From: an uncultured Oscillibacter sp.
GTDB lineage: Bacteria; Bacillota; Clostridia; Oscillospirales; Oscillospiraceae
Reading direction: 5' to 3'
NCBI GenBank assembly: GCA_900548505.1
Contig: URKI01000030.1
Span: 1 to 28,231 of the forward strand
Length of the DNA: 28,231 nucleotides
In this document: piece after piece, positions 21,155-28,183 of the stretch
Position numbering within the stretch: the first letter of the stretch is position 1
How the letters are laid out: every line of letters begins with the position of its first letter
Program-made: the position numbers and the translations under genes
The notes under the pieces: model-generated
Database searches by the model: none
What the model was told of the DNA's origin: nothing
What the model saw: the letters and a program-made list of their open reading frames with translations, nothing else

Positions 21155-22642
21155 TTATTTCAAAAAGTCCAGCACTACGCCGTCCATGGCCTGCTTTTCG
21201 CAGGAGAGATCAAAGCGCCGCTGCTTGCCGCGGAGCGCCGCCAGCCGCCGGGGCACAGCTGTGCCGGTGACCGCATGGAGCTGGTCCAGCAGCTCCACCC
21301 CGTCGCCCACAGGCACTTCCCCGATGGCCTTGAGCACACTGTCGCAGAACTTATAAGGAGACGCCGTGGAGACGAACACCGTGGGGGTGATGTCTCCAGT
21401 GGCGGCGCGGTACTGCTCCATGACGTTGGCAGCCACAGCGGTATGCGTATCGATGAGGTAGCCGTAGTCGCGATAGTAGCGGCCGATGGTGGAGGCGGTG
21501 TCCTCCTCGCCGCAAGAGCCTGCCCAGAATGCCGCGTCCAAGCCCGCACGGATCTGATCGGAGACCTGATAGCGTCCCTGGGAAGCCAGTGCTTCCATGT
21601 AGCCCCGGACTTCTTCGTCGTTCTCCCCGGAAAGGTCAAAGAGCAGCCGCTCCAGGTTGGAGGAGATCAGGATGTCCATAGACGGGCTCATGGTGGTGTG
21701 GAAGGGACGGTTGCGGTCATAGACGCCGGTACGCAGGAAGTCCGTGAGCACATCGTTGCGGTTGGAGGCGCAGATGAGCTTTCCAACGGGCAGGCCCATA
21801 CGGCCGGCGTAGTAGGCAGCCAGGATGTCGCCGAAGTTGCCGGTGGGCACGCAGAAGTTGACCTTGTCTCCCATGGTGAGCTTCCCGTCCCGCACCAGAT
21901 CACAGTAGGCAGAGATGTAGTAGACCACCTGCGGCAGGATGCGGCCCCAGTTGATGGAGTTGGCGGAGGAGAGCACATAGCCCCGCTCCGAGAGCGTCTG
22001 GCGGATGTCCGGATCGGAGAAGATCCGCTTTACGCCGCTCTGGGCATCGTCGAAGTTGCCCACCACGGCGCAGACGCCCACGTTGTCTCCCTCCTGGGTG
22101 ACCATCTGGGACTCCTGCACCGCGGAGACGCCGTCCTTGGGATAGAACACCAGGATCTTCGTCTGGGGCACATCGGCAAAGCCCTCCATCGCGGCCTTGC
22201 CGGTATCGCCGGAGGTAGCCACCAAGATGCACACGGTCTTGTCCTCCCCGGTCTTGCCCAGAGACGCAGAGAGCAGCTGGGGCAGCATCTGGAGCGCCAT
22301 ATCCTTGAAAGCGCTGGTAGGACCGTGCCACAGCTCCAGGCAGTGGGTGGACTCATCCACCGTGCGTACCGGCGCCACGGCGGGCGTATCGAACTTGTCC
22401 GGGCCGTAGGCATTTTTTGCAAAGGACCGCAGCTCATCCAACGTGTAATCCGTCAGATACAGGGCCATGACCTGGGCCGCACGCTCCTGGTAGTCCGCCG
22501 TCAGCAGGCTTTCCAGAAACGCCCGGTCCATCTGCGGGATCTGGGTGGGAGTCAGCAGTCCGCCCTCCCGGCTCAGTCCCAGCTTCACCGCCTCCGCCGC
22601 AGTATACCGCAGCGCGCGATCCCGTGTGCTGTAATAATGCAT
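21155..22642 (-). CDS. thrC: Threonine synthase
   Basis: This PLP enzyme converts O-phosphohomoserine to threonine. The 495-residue protein begins with the MHYYSTRD motif of the bacterial/fungal-type ThrC family. K113 in GPTSAFKDMALQ binds PLP, and the phosphate-binding stretch VATSGDTGKAA and the VPTGNFGDILAAYYA segment are present. ATG 22642 has GGAG 7 nt upstream and lies 31 nt after yraN. It sits inside a run of RNA and ribosome-processing genes, without thrB or hom next to it. I see no separate promoter or threonine attenuator, so it is probably transcribed with yraN. Confidence 0.96.
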   Translation of the reverse strand: MHYYSTRDRALRYTAAEAVKLGLSREGGLLTPTQIPQMDRAFLESLLTADYQERAAQVMALYLTDYTLDELRSFAKNAYGPDKFDTPAVAPVRTVDESTHCLELWHGPTSAFKDMALQMLPQLLSASLGKTGEDKTVCILVATSGDTGKAAMEGFADVPQTKILVFYPKDGVSAVQESQMVTQEGDNVGVCAVVGNFDDAQSGVKRIFSDPDIRQTLSERGYVLSSANSINWGRILPQVVYYISAYCDLVRDGKLTMGDKVNFCVPTGNFGDILAAYYAGRMGLPVGKLICASNRNDVLTDFLRTGVYDRNRPFHTTMSPSMDILISSNLERLLFDLSGENDEEVRGYMEALASQGRYQVSDQIRAGLDAAFWAGSCGEEDTASTIGRYYRDYGYLIDTHTAVAANVMEQYRAATGDITPTVFVSTASPYKFCDSVLKAIGEVPVGDGVELLDQLHAVTGTAVPRRLAALRGKQRRFDLSCEKQAMDGVVLDFLK

Positions 22643-22673
22643 GGTCGTCTCCTCGCTTTCTCAGGGAAAATGG

Positions 22674-23036
22674 TTATTGAAACGCGTCGGCCAGATATTC
22701 CAGCCGTATGATCCGCGCCTGTTCATCCGTATAGACCTCCGCCACATCGAACCGGGCAGGGGCGTCCAGCTCATGGCAGCTGAGGTACAATGCAGCAGCC
22801 GCACGCAGCCGCTCCCGTTTCCGGGCATCCACCGCCTCCCGTGGAAGGGCAATGGCGCCGGCACCCCGAAGCTTTACCTCTACAAAACAGATGGTGCCCT
22901 GTCTGTCCCGGGCCACCAGGTCCAGCTCACCGAACCGGCAGCGCCACTGGCTGGCCAGCAGCGTATAGCCTTGCTTGCGCAGGTAGCGGGCCACCTCCGC
23001 CTCCCCCAGGTCTCCGGCGGCCTTTTTGGTGGTCAC
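22674..23036 (-). CDS. yraN: UPF0102 (YraN-like) putative nuclease
   Basis: A 120-residue member of the UPF0102 family, a restriction-endonuclease-like fold of uncertain function related to Holliday junction resolvases. Candidate active-site residues are E13, E37 and D39 in FGELDLVA, and E53 and K55 in FVEVK. The start is best placed at GTG 23036, which overlaps the rnhB stop by 4 bp (GTGA) and has GGAGG 10 nt upstream; it gives the family's usual length. The alternative ATG at 23087 lies inside rnhB. The rnhB-yraN pair is conserved in many bacteria, suggesting a shared role in nucleic-acid maintenance. Confidence 0.9.
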   Translation of the reverse strand: MTTKKAAGDLGEAEVARYLRKQGYTLLASQWRCRFGELDLVARDRQGTICFVEVKLRGAGAIALPREAVDARKRERLRAAAALYLSCHELDAPARFDVAEVYTDEQARIIRLEYLADAFQ

Positions 23037-23662
23037 GGCCGCTTCGCCTCCCACTTCTTCAAAAACGTCCGCCGGTGCTCCGGGCAAGGGCCGTAGGCAT
23101 CCAGCATTTCATAGTGGAGCTTGGTGCCGTAGCCCTTGTGCTTGGCGAAATGATATTGAGGGAAACGCTCTTCCAGCTCTGTGGAGACATACCGGTCCCG
23201 GCTGACCTTGGCCAGGATGGACGCCGCCGCGATGGAAGCGCTCTTGCCATCGCCGCCGATCAGGCACAGATGGGGCACCGCAATGGCAATGCGGCTGCCA
23301 TGGTCCCGGTTGCCGTCGATGAGAGCCAGATCCACCTTTATAGGAAGGCCGTCCAGCGCCCGCTGCATAGCCAGCATCCGGGCATTGAGGATATCCATCT
23401 CGTCGATCTCCACAGCGGAGACGGAGGCGATGCTGTATGCTGCGGCCTGGGCGGTGATGAGGTCATACAGGGCCTCCCGCTTCTTCTCCGTCAGTTTCTT
23501 GGAGTCATTCAGGCCGGGGATGTCGATCTCCCGGGGCAAAATCACCGCGGCGGCGTACACGGGTCCCGCCAGAGGTCCTGCCCCCGCCTCGTCCACGCCG
23601 CAGAGGGTCTCATACCCTGCGCTCCACTGCTCTCGCTCGTATGTCCAAAGATCCATAGTCAT
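23033..23662 (-). CDS. rnhB: Ribonuclease HII, with variant GRG motif
   Basis: RNase HII cuts RNA-DNA hybrids and starts removal of single ribonucleotides misincorporated in DNA. The 209-residue protein has D24 and E25 of the DEAG motif, D116 in ALIDGN, and the SIAAASILAKVSRD segment with a metal-binding D. The usual GRG ribonucleotide-recognition motif reads G-A-G here (residues 27-29; codons GGG GCA GGA). I chose ATG 23662 because the GGAG in the previous gene lies 10 nt upstream; ATG 23656 is also possible. The start is 1 nt after the stop of the zinc-ribbon gene, and yraN overlaps its end by 4 nt. Confidence 0.94.
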   Translation of the reverse strand: MTMDLWTYEREQWSAGYETLCGVDEAGAGPLAGPVYAAAVILPREIDIPGLNDSKKLTEKKREALYDLITAQAAAYSIASVSAVEIDEMDILNARMLAMQRALDGLPIKVDLALIDGNRDHGSRIAIAVPHLCLIGGDGKSASIAAASILAKVSRDRYVSTELEERFPQYHFAKHKGYGTKLHYEMLDAYGPCPEHRRTFLKKWEAKRP

Positions 23663-23663
23663 C

Positions 23664-23903
23664 TTACCAATACTCCATGACGATTCTCTTGCAATCCCGG
23701 CAGACCCAGGCAGGCCGGTCCAGAGAACCGGCATCCTTCGGACTGGTATCGGGATTTTTCAGCACGATCCCGCCCCGCTTGGCAATGCCTTTCATGGTGA
23801 GCCAGTTCAGCTTCGGTGCACCCTGGGGAAGAAAATACTCCCACATCCCAAAGGTGTTCAGAAATCCGGGCTCCATCTCTTTTCCGCATACAGGACAGTT
23901 CAT
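23664..23903 (-). CDS. Small zinc-ribbon protein (DUF6487-like)
   Basis: A 79-residue protein with paired cysteines CPVC at 3-6 and CRDC at 68-71, likely to bind one zinc. The N-terminal CPVCGKEMEPG and C-terminal WVCRDCKRIVMEY are typical of small PF20097-like proteins common in Clostridia; that family label is from memory and the function is unknown. ATG 23903 is preceded by AAGGA. The frame is tightly packed between rbgA (18 nt upstream) and rnhB, whose start comes 1 nt after its TAA. A frame that starts 25 nt further upstream, in another register, is not supported. Confidence 0.8.
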   Translation of the reverse strand: MNCPVCGKEMEPGFLNTFGMWEYFLPQGAPKLNWLTMKGIAKRGGIVLKNPDTSPKDAGSLDRPAWVCRDCKRIVMEYW

Positions 23904-23920
23904 ATTGCCATCCTTTCCAC

Positions 23921-24796
23921 TTATACACCCTCCGGCAGCTCCAGTGTAAAGCGTCCTAACTTGCCAGAACGAAACTCGTCCAGCAGGATCTTTGCCATGC
24001 GTTCGGTGTCCACGTCGCCGCCGGAGATCAAGAAGCCCCGCTTGCGTCCGGCCGTTTCCAACAGCCGGTAGCCCCAGGCGATGTCGTTTTCCTCTTCTTC
24101 CCGTCCCGGGATGTCCGGCAGCTTATAGGCAGCGGAAAGTGCCTGAGGATACCGCTGTCCCAGATAGGCCATCAAGTGGCAGCCCAGGGTCTCCGTATCC
24201 AGAATATCATCCTTCACAGCGCCGGTATAGGCCAGGTTCAATCCCACGCTCTGGTCCTCAAATTTGGGCCAGAGGATGCCGGGGGTGTCCAGCAGCTCCA
24301 GATTCTTGTCGATGGGCACCCACTGCTTGGCCCGGGTGACGCCGGGGCGGTCCTCGGTTTTGGCAGTCTTGCGTCCGGCGATCTTATTGATAAAGGTGGA
24401 CTTGCCCACGTTGGGGATGCCCAGGATCATTACCCGGATGACCCGGTTTTGTCCCTTTTCCTCATAGGCGCGGATCTTGTCCGCCAGCAGCTCCCGCACG
24501 GCAGCAGCAAAGCGGGCCGTACCCTGTCCGCTTTTGGCATCAGACTCCAGCACGGCGTAGCCTTTTCCTTTGAAGTAGGCAGCCCACTTGGCGGTAGAGT
24601 CCGGGTCCGCCTGGTCCACCCGGTTCAATACCACCAGCCGAGGCTTCCCTGCCGTCAGCTCGTCCACGTCCGGGTTCCGGCTGGAAATGGGGATGCGGGC
24701 GTCCAGGATCTCACACACCGCGTCCATATGCTTGATCTGCTCGGCGATCATCCGCCGGGTCTTGGTCATATGACCGGGATACCATTGAATATTCAT
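23921..24796 (-). CDS. rbgA: Ribosome biogenesis GTPase RbgA (YlqF)
   Basis: This GTPase is needed for a late step of 50S subunit assembly (incorporation of L16 and neighbours in Bacillus). The 291-residue protein has the circularly permuted motif order: G4 NRVDQ at 58-62, G5-like SDAKSGQG near 85-92, G1 GIPNVGKST at 126-134, G2 PGVT at 151-154, and G3 DTPG at 170-173. The WYPGHM N-terminal motif is diagnostic. G4 has R in place of the usual K (NKxD). The start codon overlaps the stop of the preceding signal peptidase gene by 4 nt (ATGA), implying coupled translation. The gene order lepB-rbgA-(zinc ribbon)-rnhB is a variation on Firmicutes rplS-rbgA-rnhB. Confidence 0.96.
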   Translation of the reverse strand: MNIQWYPGHMTKTRRMIAEQIKHMDAVCEILDARIPISSRNPDVDELTAGKPRLVVLNRVDQADPDSTAKWAAYFKGKGYAVLESDAKSGQGTARFAAAVRELLADKIRAYEEKGQNRVIRVMILGIPNVGKSTFINKIAGRKTAKTEDRPGVTRAKQWVPIDKNLELLDTPGILWPKFEDQSVGLNLAYTGAVKDDILDTETLGCHLMAYLGQRYPQALSAAYKLPDIPGREEEENDIAWGYRLLETAGRKRGFLISGGDVDTERMAKILLDEFRSGKLGRFTLELPEGV

Positions 24797-25422
24797 GCGT
24801 CCACTCCGTCGATCAGGCCGATCCGGCCAAATTCCCGCTTCCCTGTCACATCATCCGCTCCCGGGAATGCCAAAAATACCGCCTTGCCCAGCACACAGCG
24901 GGTATCCACCGTGCCGAGCCGGGAGTCCCGGCTGTCGCTGGAGTGATTGCGGTTGTCGCCCATAACAAAAATGCACCCTTCCGGCACCGTCAGCGGGAAC
25001 TCCGTTCCCTCTTCCATGTAGGTCGGCTCATTGATGTAGGGCTCATCCAGCGCCTCCCCGTCCACATACACGATGCCCGCCTCAAAATCAATGTCCACGG
25101 TCTGGCCCTCTGTGGCAATGACCCGCTTGACGATGGGCTCTTCCAGGAAGCTCTCCTCCCGCAGCACCACGATGTCGCCGTATTCATAGTCATGATCCAG
25201 CAAGGAGCTGAGCACCAGCAGACGGTCCCCATTCTGCAAGGTGGGCACCATGGAGTGGCCGTCTACGCCAATGAGGCGGATCAAAAAAGTAAACACCAGG
25301 ACTACCGCCAGGACCGAGCCCACCAGCGCCTGCGTCCACTCATAGAGATCCCGGCCGGGGATCTCCCGCTGCTTGGTCTCCTCTTCCGTTATCTCTTCGT
25401 TCTTCTCTTCGTCCTCACGCAT
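24793..25422 (-). CDS. lepB: Signal peptidase I (second of tandem pair)
   Basis: A membrane-anchored serine protease that removes signal peptides from exported proteins. The 209-residue protein has an acidic cytoplasmic N-terminus (about 1-24), one membrane segment (about 32-51), then catalytic S57 in GHSMVPTL, K99 in IVKRVIATEG, and the GDNRNHSSDSR box. This single-anchor form is the Gram-positive type. AGGAG lies 11 nt before ATG 25422, and the gene begins 15 nt after the upstream paralogue. Its core is nearly identical to that paralogue (see findings). Its end overlaps rbgA by 4 nt. Confidence 0.95.
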   Translation of the reverse strand: MREDEEKNEEITEEETKQREIPGRDLYEWTQALVGSVLAVVLVFTFLIRLIGVDGHSMVPTLQNGDRLLVLSSLLDHDYEYGDIVVLREESFLEEPIVKRVIATEGQTVDIDFEAGIVYVDGEALDEPYINEPTYMEEGTEFPLTVPEGCIFVMGDNRNHSSDSRDSRLGTVDTRCVLGKAVFLAFPGADDVTGKREFGRIGLIDGVDA

Positions 25423-25437
25423 GTTCCGATTCGCTCC

Positions 25438-26010
25438 TTACACGCCGCCCAGGCGGCTGAAATCCCGTTGCTGTGTATCCGCGCTCTTTCCGGGGAACAG
25501 CAAAAACACAGCCTTTCCCAGCAGACATTCCTCTTCCACCGTTCCAAGCTCCGCGCTGCGGCTGTCCTCGGAATTGTTGCGGTTATCGCCCAGCAAAAAC
25601 AGCTCTCCCTCCGGCACCGTCAGTGGAAATTCCGTGCCCTCATCCTGATAGGTGGGTTCACGGGTATAGGGCTCGTCCAGCGCCTCGCCATCCACGTACA
25701 CGATGCCGGCGTCAAAGTCGATGTCCACGGTCTGGCCCTCGGTGGCAATCACCCGCTTGACGATGGGCTGGCCGTCCTTAAAATATTCGTCCCGTACGAT
25801 GACGATGTCCCCCTGCTCCAGGTCGCCCGCCAGAAAGCGGCTCACTGCCACCAGGACATCGCCGTCCTGCAGGGTCTCCCGCATGGATTCTCCATCCACC
25901 CGGATCAGCCGCAGCACGAACGTGAAGAGCAATACCATGCCCAAACTCACGCATACCAGTGTCCGCAGCCAGCTATACAGTTCCTTTGCCGTTTGCTTTT
26001 CCTTTTCCAT
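25438..26010 (-). CDS. lepB: Signal peptidase I (first of tandem pair)
   Basis: A 190-residue type I signal peptidase of Gram-positive type. The membrane segment is about 17-36, followed by catalytic S42 in GESMRETL, K85 in IVKRVIATEG, and GDNRNNSEDSR. ATG 26010 has a GGGAG site 6 nt upstream; the longer frame starts with TTG 26031 and is not needed. It has the short N-terminus typical of SipS, whereas its downstream paralogue has an acidic extension. It heads the run that continues through rbgA, rnhB and thrC, with a strong promoter at 26043-26071. The segment E...M after the serine differs from the paralogue (GHSMVPTL), which may tune specificity. Confidence 0.94.
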   Translation of the reverse strand: MEKEKQTAKELYSWLRTLVCVSLGMVLLFTFVLRLIRVDGESMRETLQDGDVLVAVSRFLAGDLEQGDIVIVRDEYFKDGQPIVKRVIATEGQTVDIDFDAGIVYVDGEALDEPYTREPTYQDEGTEFPLTVPEGELFLLGDNRNNSEDSRSAELGTVEEECLLGKAVFLLFPGKSADTQQRDFSRLGGV

Positions 26011-26042
26011 GTTGCGCTCCCGACCAGTCAATAATCTAAATC

Positions 26043-26071
26043 AGTATAGCAAATGCAGGATAAAATCACAA
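26043..26071 (-). promoter_or_regulatory. Sigma-A-type promoter of the lepB-rbgA-rnhB-thrC run
   Basis: On the minus strand TTGTGA (26066-26071) and TATACT (26043-26048) have 17-bp spacing. It starts 14 bp after the rplS terminator. It would drive the packed genes from 26010 to 20060. Confidence 0.82.
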
Positions 26072-26084
26072 GAGATTTTCCCGG

Positions 26085-26119
26085 AAAAGAAAAAAGAGAG
26101 GCGTTTCGCCTCTCTTTTT
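26085..26119 (-). terminator. Terminator of rplS
   Basis: Perfect 13-bp arms (26091-26103 and 26107-26119) with a TTT loop start 8 nt after the rplS stop. On the minus strand the stem ends in a run of T residues broken by a C. The flanking A/T runs make it nearly symmetric. Confidence 0.9.
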
Positions 26120-26126
26120 TTCTTTC

Positions 26127-26468
26127 TTACAGCTTCTCCTTGACCTTGGCACCCTTGCCGACGCGGCCGCGCAGATAGTACAGCTTGGCACGACGGACGT
26201 CGCCGCTGCGGACGACCTCGATGGTGTCGATGGAGGGAGAGTGAACGGGGAAGACCTTCTCCACGCCGACGCCGTAGGAAATGCGGCGAACGGTGATGGT
26301 CTCCTCGATGCCGCCGTGCTTCTTGGCGATGACGGTGCCCTCGAAGACCTGGATACGCTCGCGGGAGCCTTCCTTGACCTTCACGTGCACGCGCACGGTG
26401 TCGCCGATCTGGACACGGGTGACTTCATTCTGCAGGGTCTCCTTGTTCAGTTCCTGAATGAGATTCAT
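26127..26468 (-). CDS. rplS: 50S ribosomal protein L19
   Basis: L19 sits at the subunit interface of the large ribosomal subunit. The 113-residue protein is full length, with the signature segments GDTVRVHVKVKEGSRERIQ near 22-40, FEGTVIAKKHGG near 42-53, RRISYGVGVEKVFPVHSP near 61-78 and AKLYYLRGRVGK near 94-105. ATG 26468 has AGGAGG 8 nt upstream. It is monocistronic, with its own promoter, a structured leader of about 95 nt and a terminator. Its usual partners rpsP-rimM-trmD are not in the window. Confidence 0.98.
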   Translation of the reverse strand: MNLIQELNKETLQNEVTRVQIGDTVRVHVKVKEGSRERIQVFEGTVIAKKHGGIEETITVRRISYGVGVEKVFPVHSPSIDTIEVVRSGDVRRAKLYYLRGRVGKGAKVKEKL

Positions 26469-26564
26469 TGGTTTTTCCTCCTGATTTATAGGCGTTCATA
26501 CCGCTTTTGAACGCGCCTTAAAATAAATAAGCAGGCGCACGGCAGAGGACCGCCCTTTGTAAGC
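26469..26564 (-). ncRNA. Structured rplS leader, possible L19 autoregulatory element
   Basis: The leader from the predicted start to the gene contains a hairpin with perfect 7-bp arms (26492-26498 and 26508-26514, 9-nt loop), about 20 nt before ATG and just before the ribosome binding site, plus GC-rich pairing potential around 26535-26560. Leaders controlling rplS are known in Firmicutes (the L19 leader), but I cannot confirm that this one matches that family. Confidence 0.35.
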
Positions 26565-26570
26565 CATAGT

Positions 26571-26599
26571 AGAATACCACAGCTCACCAGAAAAGGCAA
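26571..26599 (-). promoter_or_regulatory. Sigma-A-type promoter of rplS
   Basis: On the minus strand TTGCCT (26594-26599) and TATTCT (26571-26576) have 17-bp spacing. It lies just downstream of the M50 protease gene, with no terminator in between. Confidence 0.8.
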
Positions 26600-26619
26600 G
26601 CATTATTTTACAAAAAGTT

Positions 26620-27207
26620 CTATTTTCCCGCAACTTCTCGGGCGGCCGCGGCCAAAGCCGCAGATGCAGGCGGCAAAAGCCACAAACTGCCGCCGCTGCG
26701 CCACATCACCGCTGTCAGGCAGACCGCCAATCCCAGCGCGCAGCAGCACCCGGTCCACCGGGCGATCCGCTCGCCCACTTCCGGCCCTGCCAGAAACATG
26801 GCCGCCAGCTGCAACGCCCGGCCGCCGTCCAGGGGCCGTATGGGCAGGAGGTTGAATCCAGCCAGCGCAAAGTGAGCCCCAGCCGCCGTCAGCCATGGTG
26901 CCCCGCAGGCGGTCAATGCTGTCCCGCAGAGCAGATTCGCCGCAGGGCCTGCCAGCACGGCGGTCAGTTCCCTGCCATAGGAAAGCCCGCCCGGCAGCAT
27001 CTGCATTTCCGCCCCCAGTACGCCGATGCTCACGAAGCGGACTTCTGCCCCCCAGAGCCGCAGCACTGCCCAGTGCCCAGCCTCATGGATGCAGGCGGCC
27101 GTCAGGATCACCGCCAGCATCTCCCAGCCGTTTCCCAGCAGGAACCACCCAAGAAGCAGCCAGAAGCCTCCGTTGATCTTTACCGGCAGCTTACGCTGCG
27201 GATACAT
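26620..27207 (-). CDS. M50 site-2 protease, SpoIVFB-like
   Basis: An intramembrane zinc metalloprotease of 195 residues. The zinc motif HEAGH is at 41-45, GPAAN at 87-91, and the second metal motif LDGGR at 126-130; these lie in or beside hydrophobic helices (about 14-50, 80-102, 108-125, 150-168). It is shorter than B. subtilis SpoIVFB (288) and has no CBS domain, as in minimal members. The start is ATG 27207, which overlaps the upstream peptidase gene by 17 nt; no ribosome binding site precedes it, so translation is probably coupled. A longer frame to 27357 would run through the M23 gene. Pairing with an M23 membrane protein suggests the SpoIVFA-SpoIVFB system that processes pro-sigma-K, an inference from context. 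Confidence 0.85.
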   Translation of the reverse strand: MYPQRKLPVKINGGFWLLLGWFLLGNGWEMLAVILTAACIHEAGHWAVLRLWGAEVRFVSIGVLGAEMQMLPGGLSYGRELTAVLAGPAANLLCGTALTACGAPWLTAAGAHFALAGFNLLPIRPLDGGRALQLAAMFLAGPEVGERIARWTGCCCALGLAVCLTAVMWRSGGSLWLLPPASAALAAAAREVAGK

Positions 27208-28120
27208 AGTAGATGGGATTGAGATAAACCCCCTCCTGATGCAGTTCAAAATGGAGATGGGGGCCGGTAGCGATCCCGGTCTGCCCCACTTTGCCCAGAG
27301 TATCGCCCCTCCCCACCTCGGTTCCGGAGGATACGGAAATGGCGCTGCAGTGGGCATAGAGCGTCTCGTATCCGCCTGTATGGGTGACGATCACATACTT
27401 TCCATAGCTGCTGCTCTCCCCCACTGCCTTGACGGTGCCATCGGCAAAACAGCACACATCGCTGCCGTCTGGCGCGGCGATGTCCACGCCGTAGTGAAAG
27501 CGCTCCTCGCCCTCTACCGGGTGGTCCCGATAGCCAAACCCGGAGGAGATGGGGCCATCTGCTGGCGTACAGTAATCAAAGCCTAGCAGCTTTTGCTCCA
27601 TGCAGGCATTTTCTGGCAGGTTCTGATTGGAATACAGCACATATGCAAGAGTGGACACCTCTGCCGTCTCCTCCTGCTCCTGGGTGTCTGCCGCTTGTTC
27701 TGCCCGGGACGCACGGAGAGATTCCATCGCCGCCGGCTCCTCTTCCTTCTCTATGCTCTTTGCTGCAGTCTCATAGGCGGAAAAGGTTTCTGGGTGAAAC
27801 ACCGCCTCATAGACTTCATCCAGTGCCTGCCCCACGTCCTGCCGGCCGGAGGCGGCCTCCCCGATGGCGGAAAAAACCGCCTGGATATCCATGTTCTGCC
27901 GCAGGGCCGCGTTTACTTTCTGGCCGATGGCGTCCAGCCTGCCCGGCAGCAGCAGTTTTACCGTCACCAGCAGGACGAACATTCCCCCGCAGGCCACCAG
28001 CTGAAAAAGACGCCGGCGTTCTGCGGCGCTCATGGGAGCAGGTTTTTTCTGCACGCCTCGTCCTCTGCCGGATGGTACACGCCGCCCGGCCGCCACGCTG
28101 TCCCGTACCGTCTGTGCCAT
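27191..28120 (-). CDS. M23 (LytM) membrane peptidase, SpoIVFA-like
   Basis: A 309-residue protein with a basic N-terminus, one membrane segment (about 39-58), an acidic and probably extended linker (about 120-160) and a C-terminal LytM/M23 domain from about 190. The zinc and catalytic residues are present: H209 and D213 in HYGVD, H257 in YAHCS, H288 and H290 in GPHLHFEL. Such enzymes cut peptidoglycan cross-bridges. As the partner of an overlapping M50 protease it resembles SpoIVFA; B. subtilis SpoIVFA holds SpoIVFB inactive and is not known as a hydrolase. ATG 28120 has a GGGAGGG site 6 nt upstream. An upstream extension of 26 codons starts inside the adapter (MYKRQ) and is an artefact. Confidence 0.88.
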   Translation of the reverse strand: MAQTVRDSVAAGRRVPSGRGRGVQKKPAPMSAAERRRLFQLVACGGMFVLLVTVKLLLPGRLDAIGQKVNAALRQNMDIQAVFSAIGEAASGRQDVGQALDEVYEAVFHPETFSAYETAAKSIEKEEEPAAMESLRASRAEQAADTQEQEETAEVSTLAYVLYSNQNLPENACMEQKLLGFDYCTPADGPISSGFGYRDHPVEGEERFHYGVDIAAPDGSDVCCFADGTVKAVGESSSYGKYVIVTHTGGYETLYAHCSAISVSSGTEVGRGDTLGKVGQTGIATGPHLHFELHQEGVYLNPIYYVSAA

Positions 28121-28183
28121 AGCCGACCCTCCCCGTACCGCTTCTCCTTCGGAGTCTATGCACCCATCCCTGCAAAATATGCC
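28121..28183. other. Genomic stub upstream of the M23 gene
   Basis: These 63 bases hold the ribosome binding site of the M23 gene. On the minus strand one frame ends with a TAG at 28155-28157, which could be the end of an upstream gene, but the fragment is too short to judge. I see no promoter. Confidence 0.5.

Noticed and set aside
28138..28183. C-terminal fragment of an upstream gene (frame ending with TAG at 28155-28157)
   Set aside because: Fewer than ten codons remain before the adapter; it cannot be told from chance.
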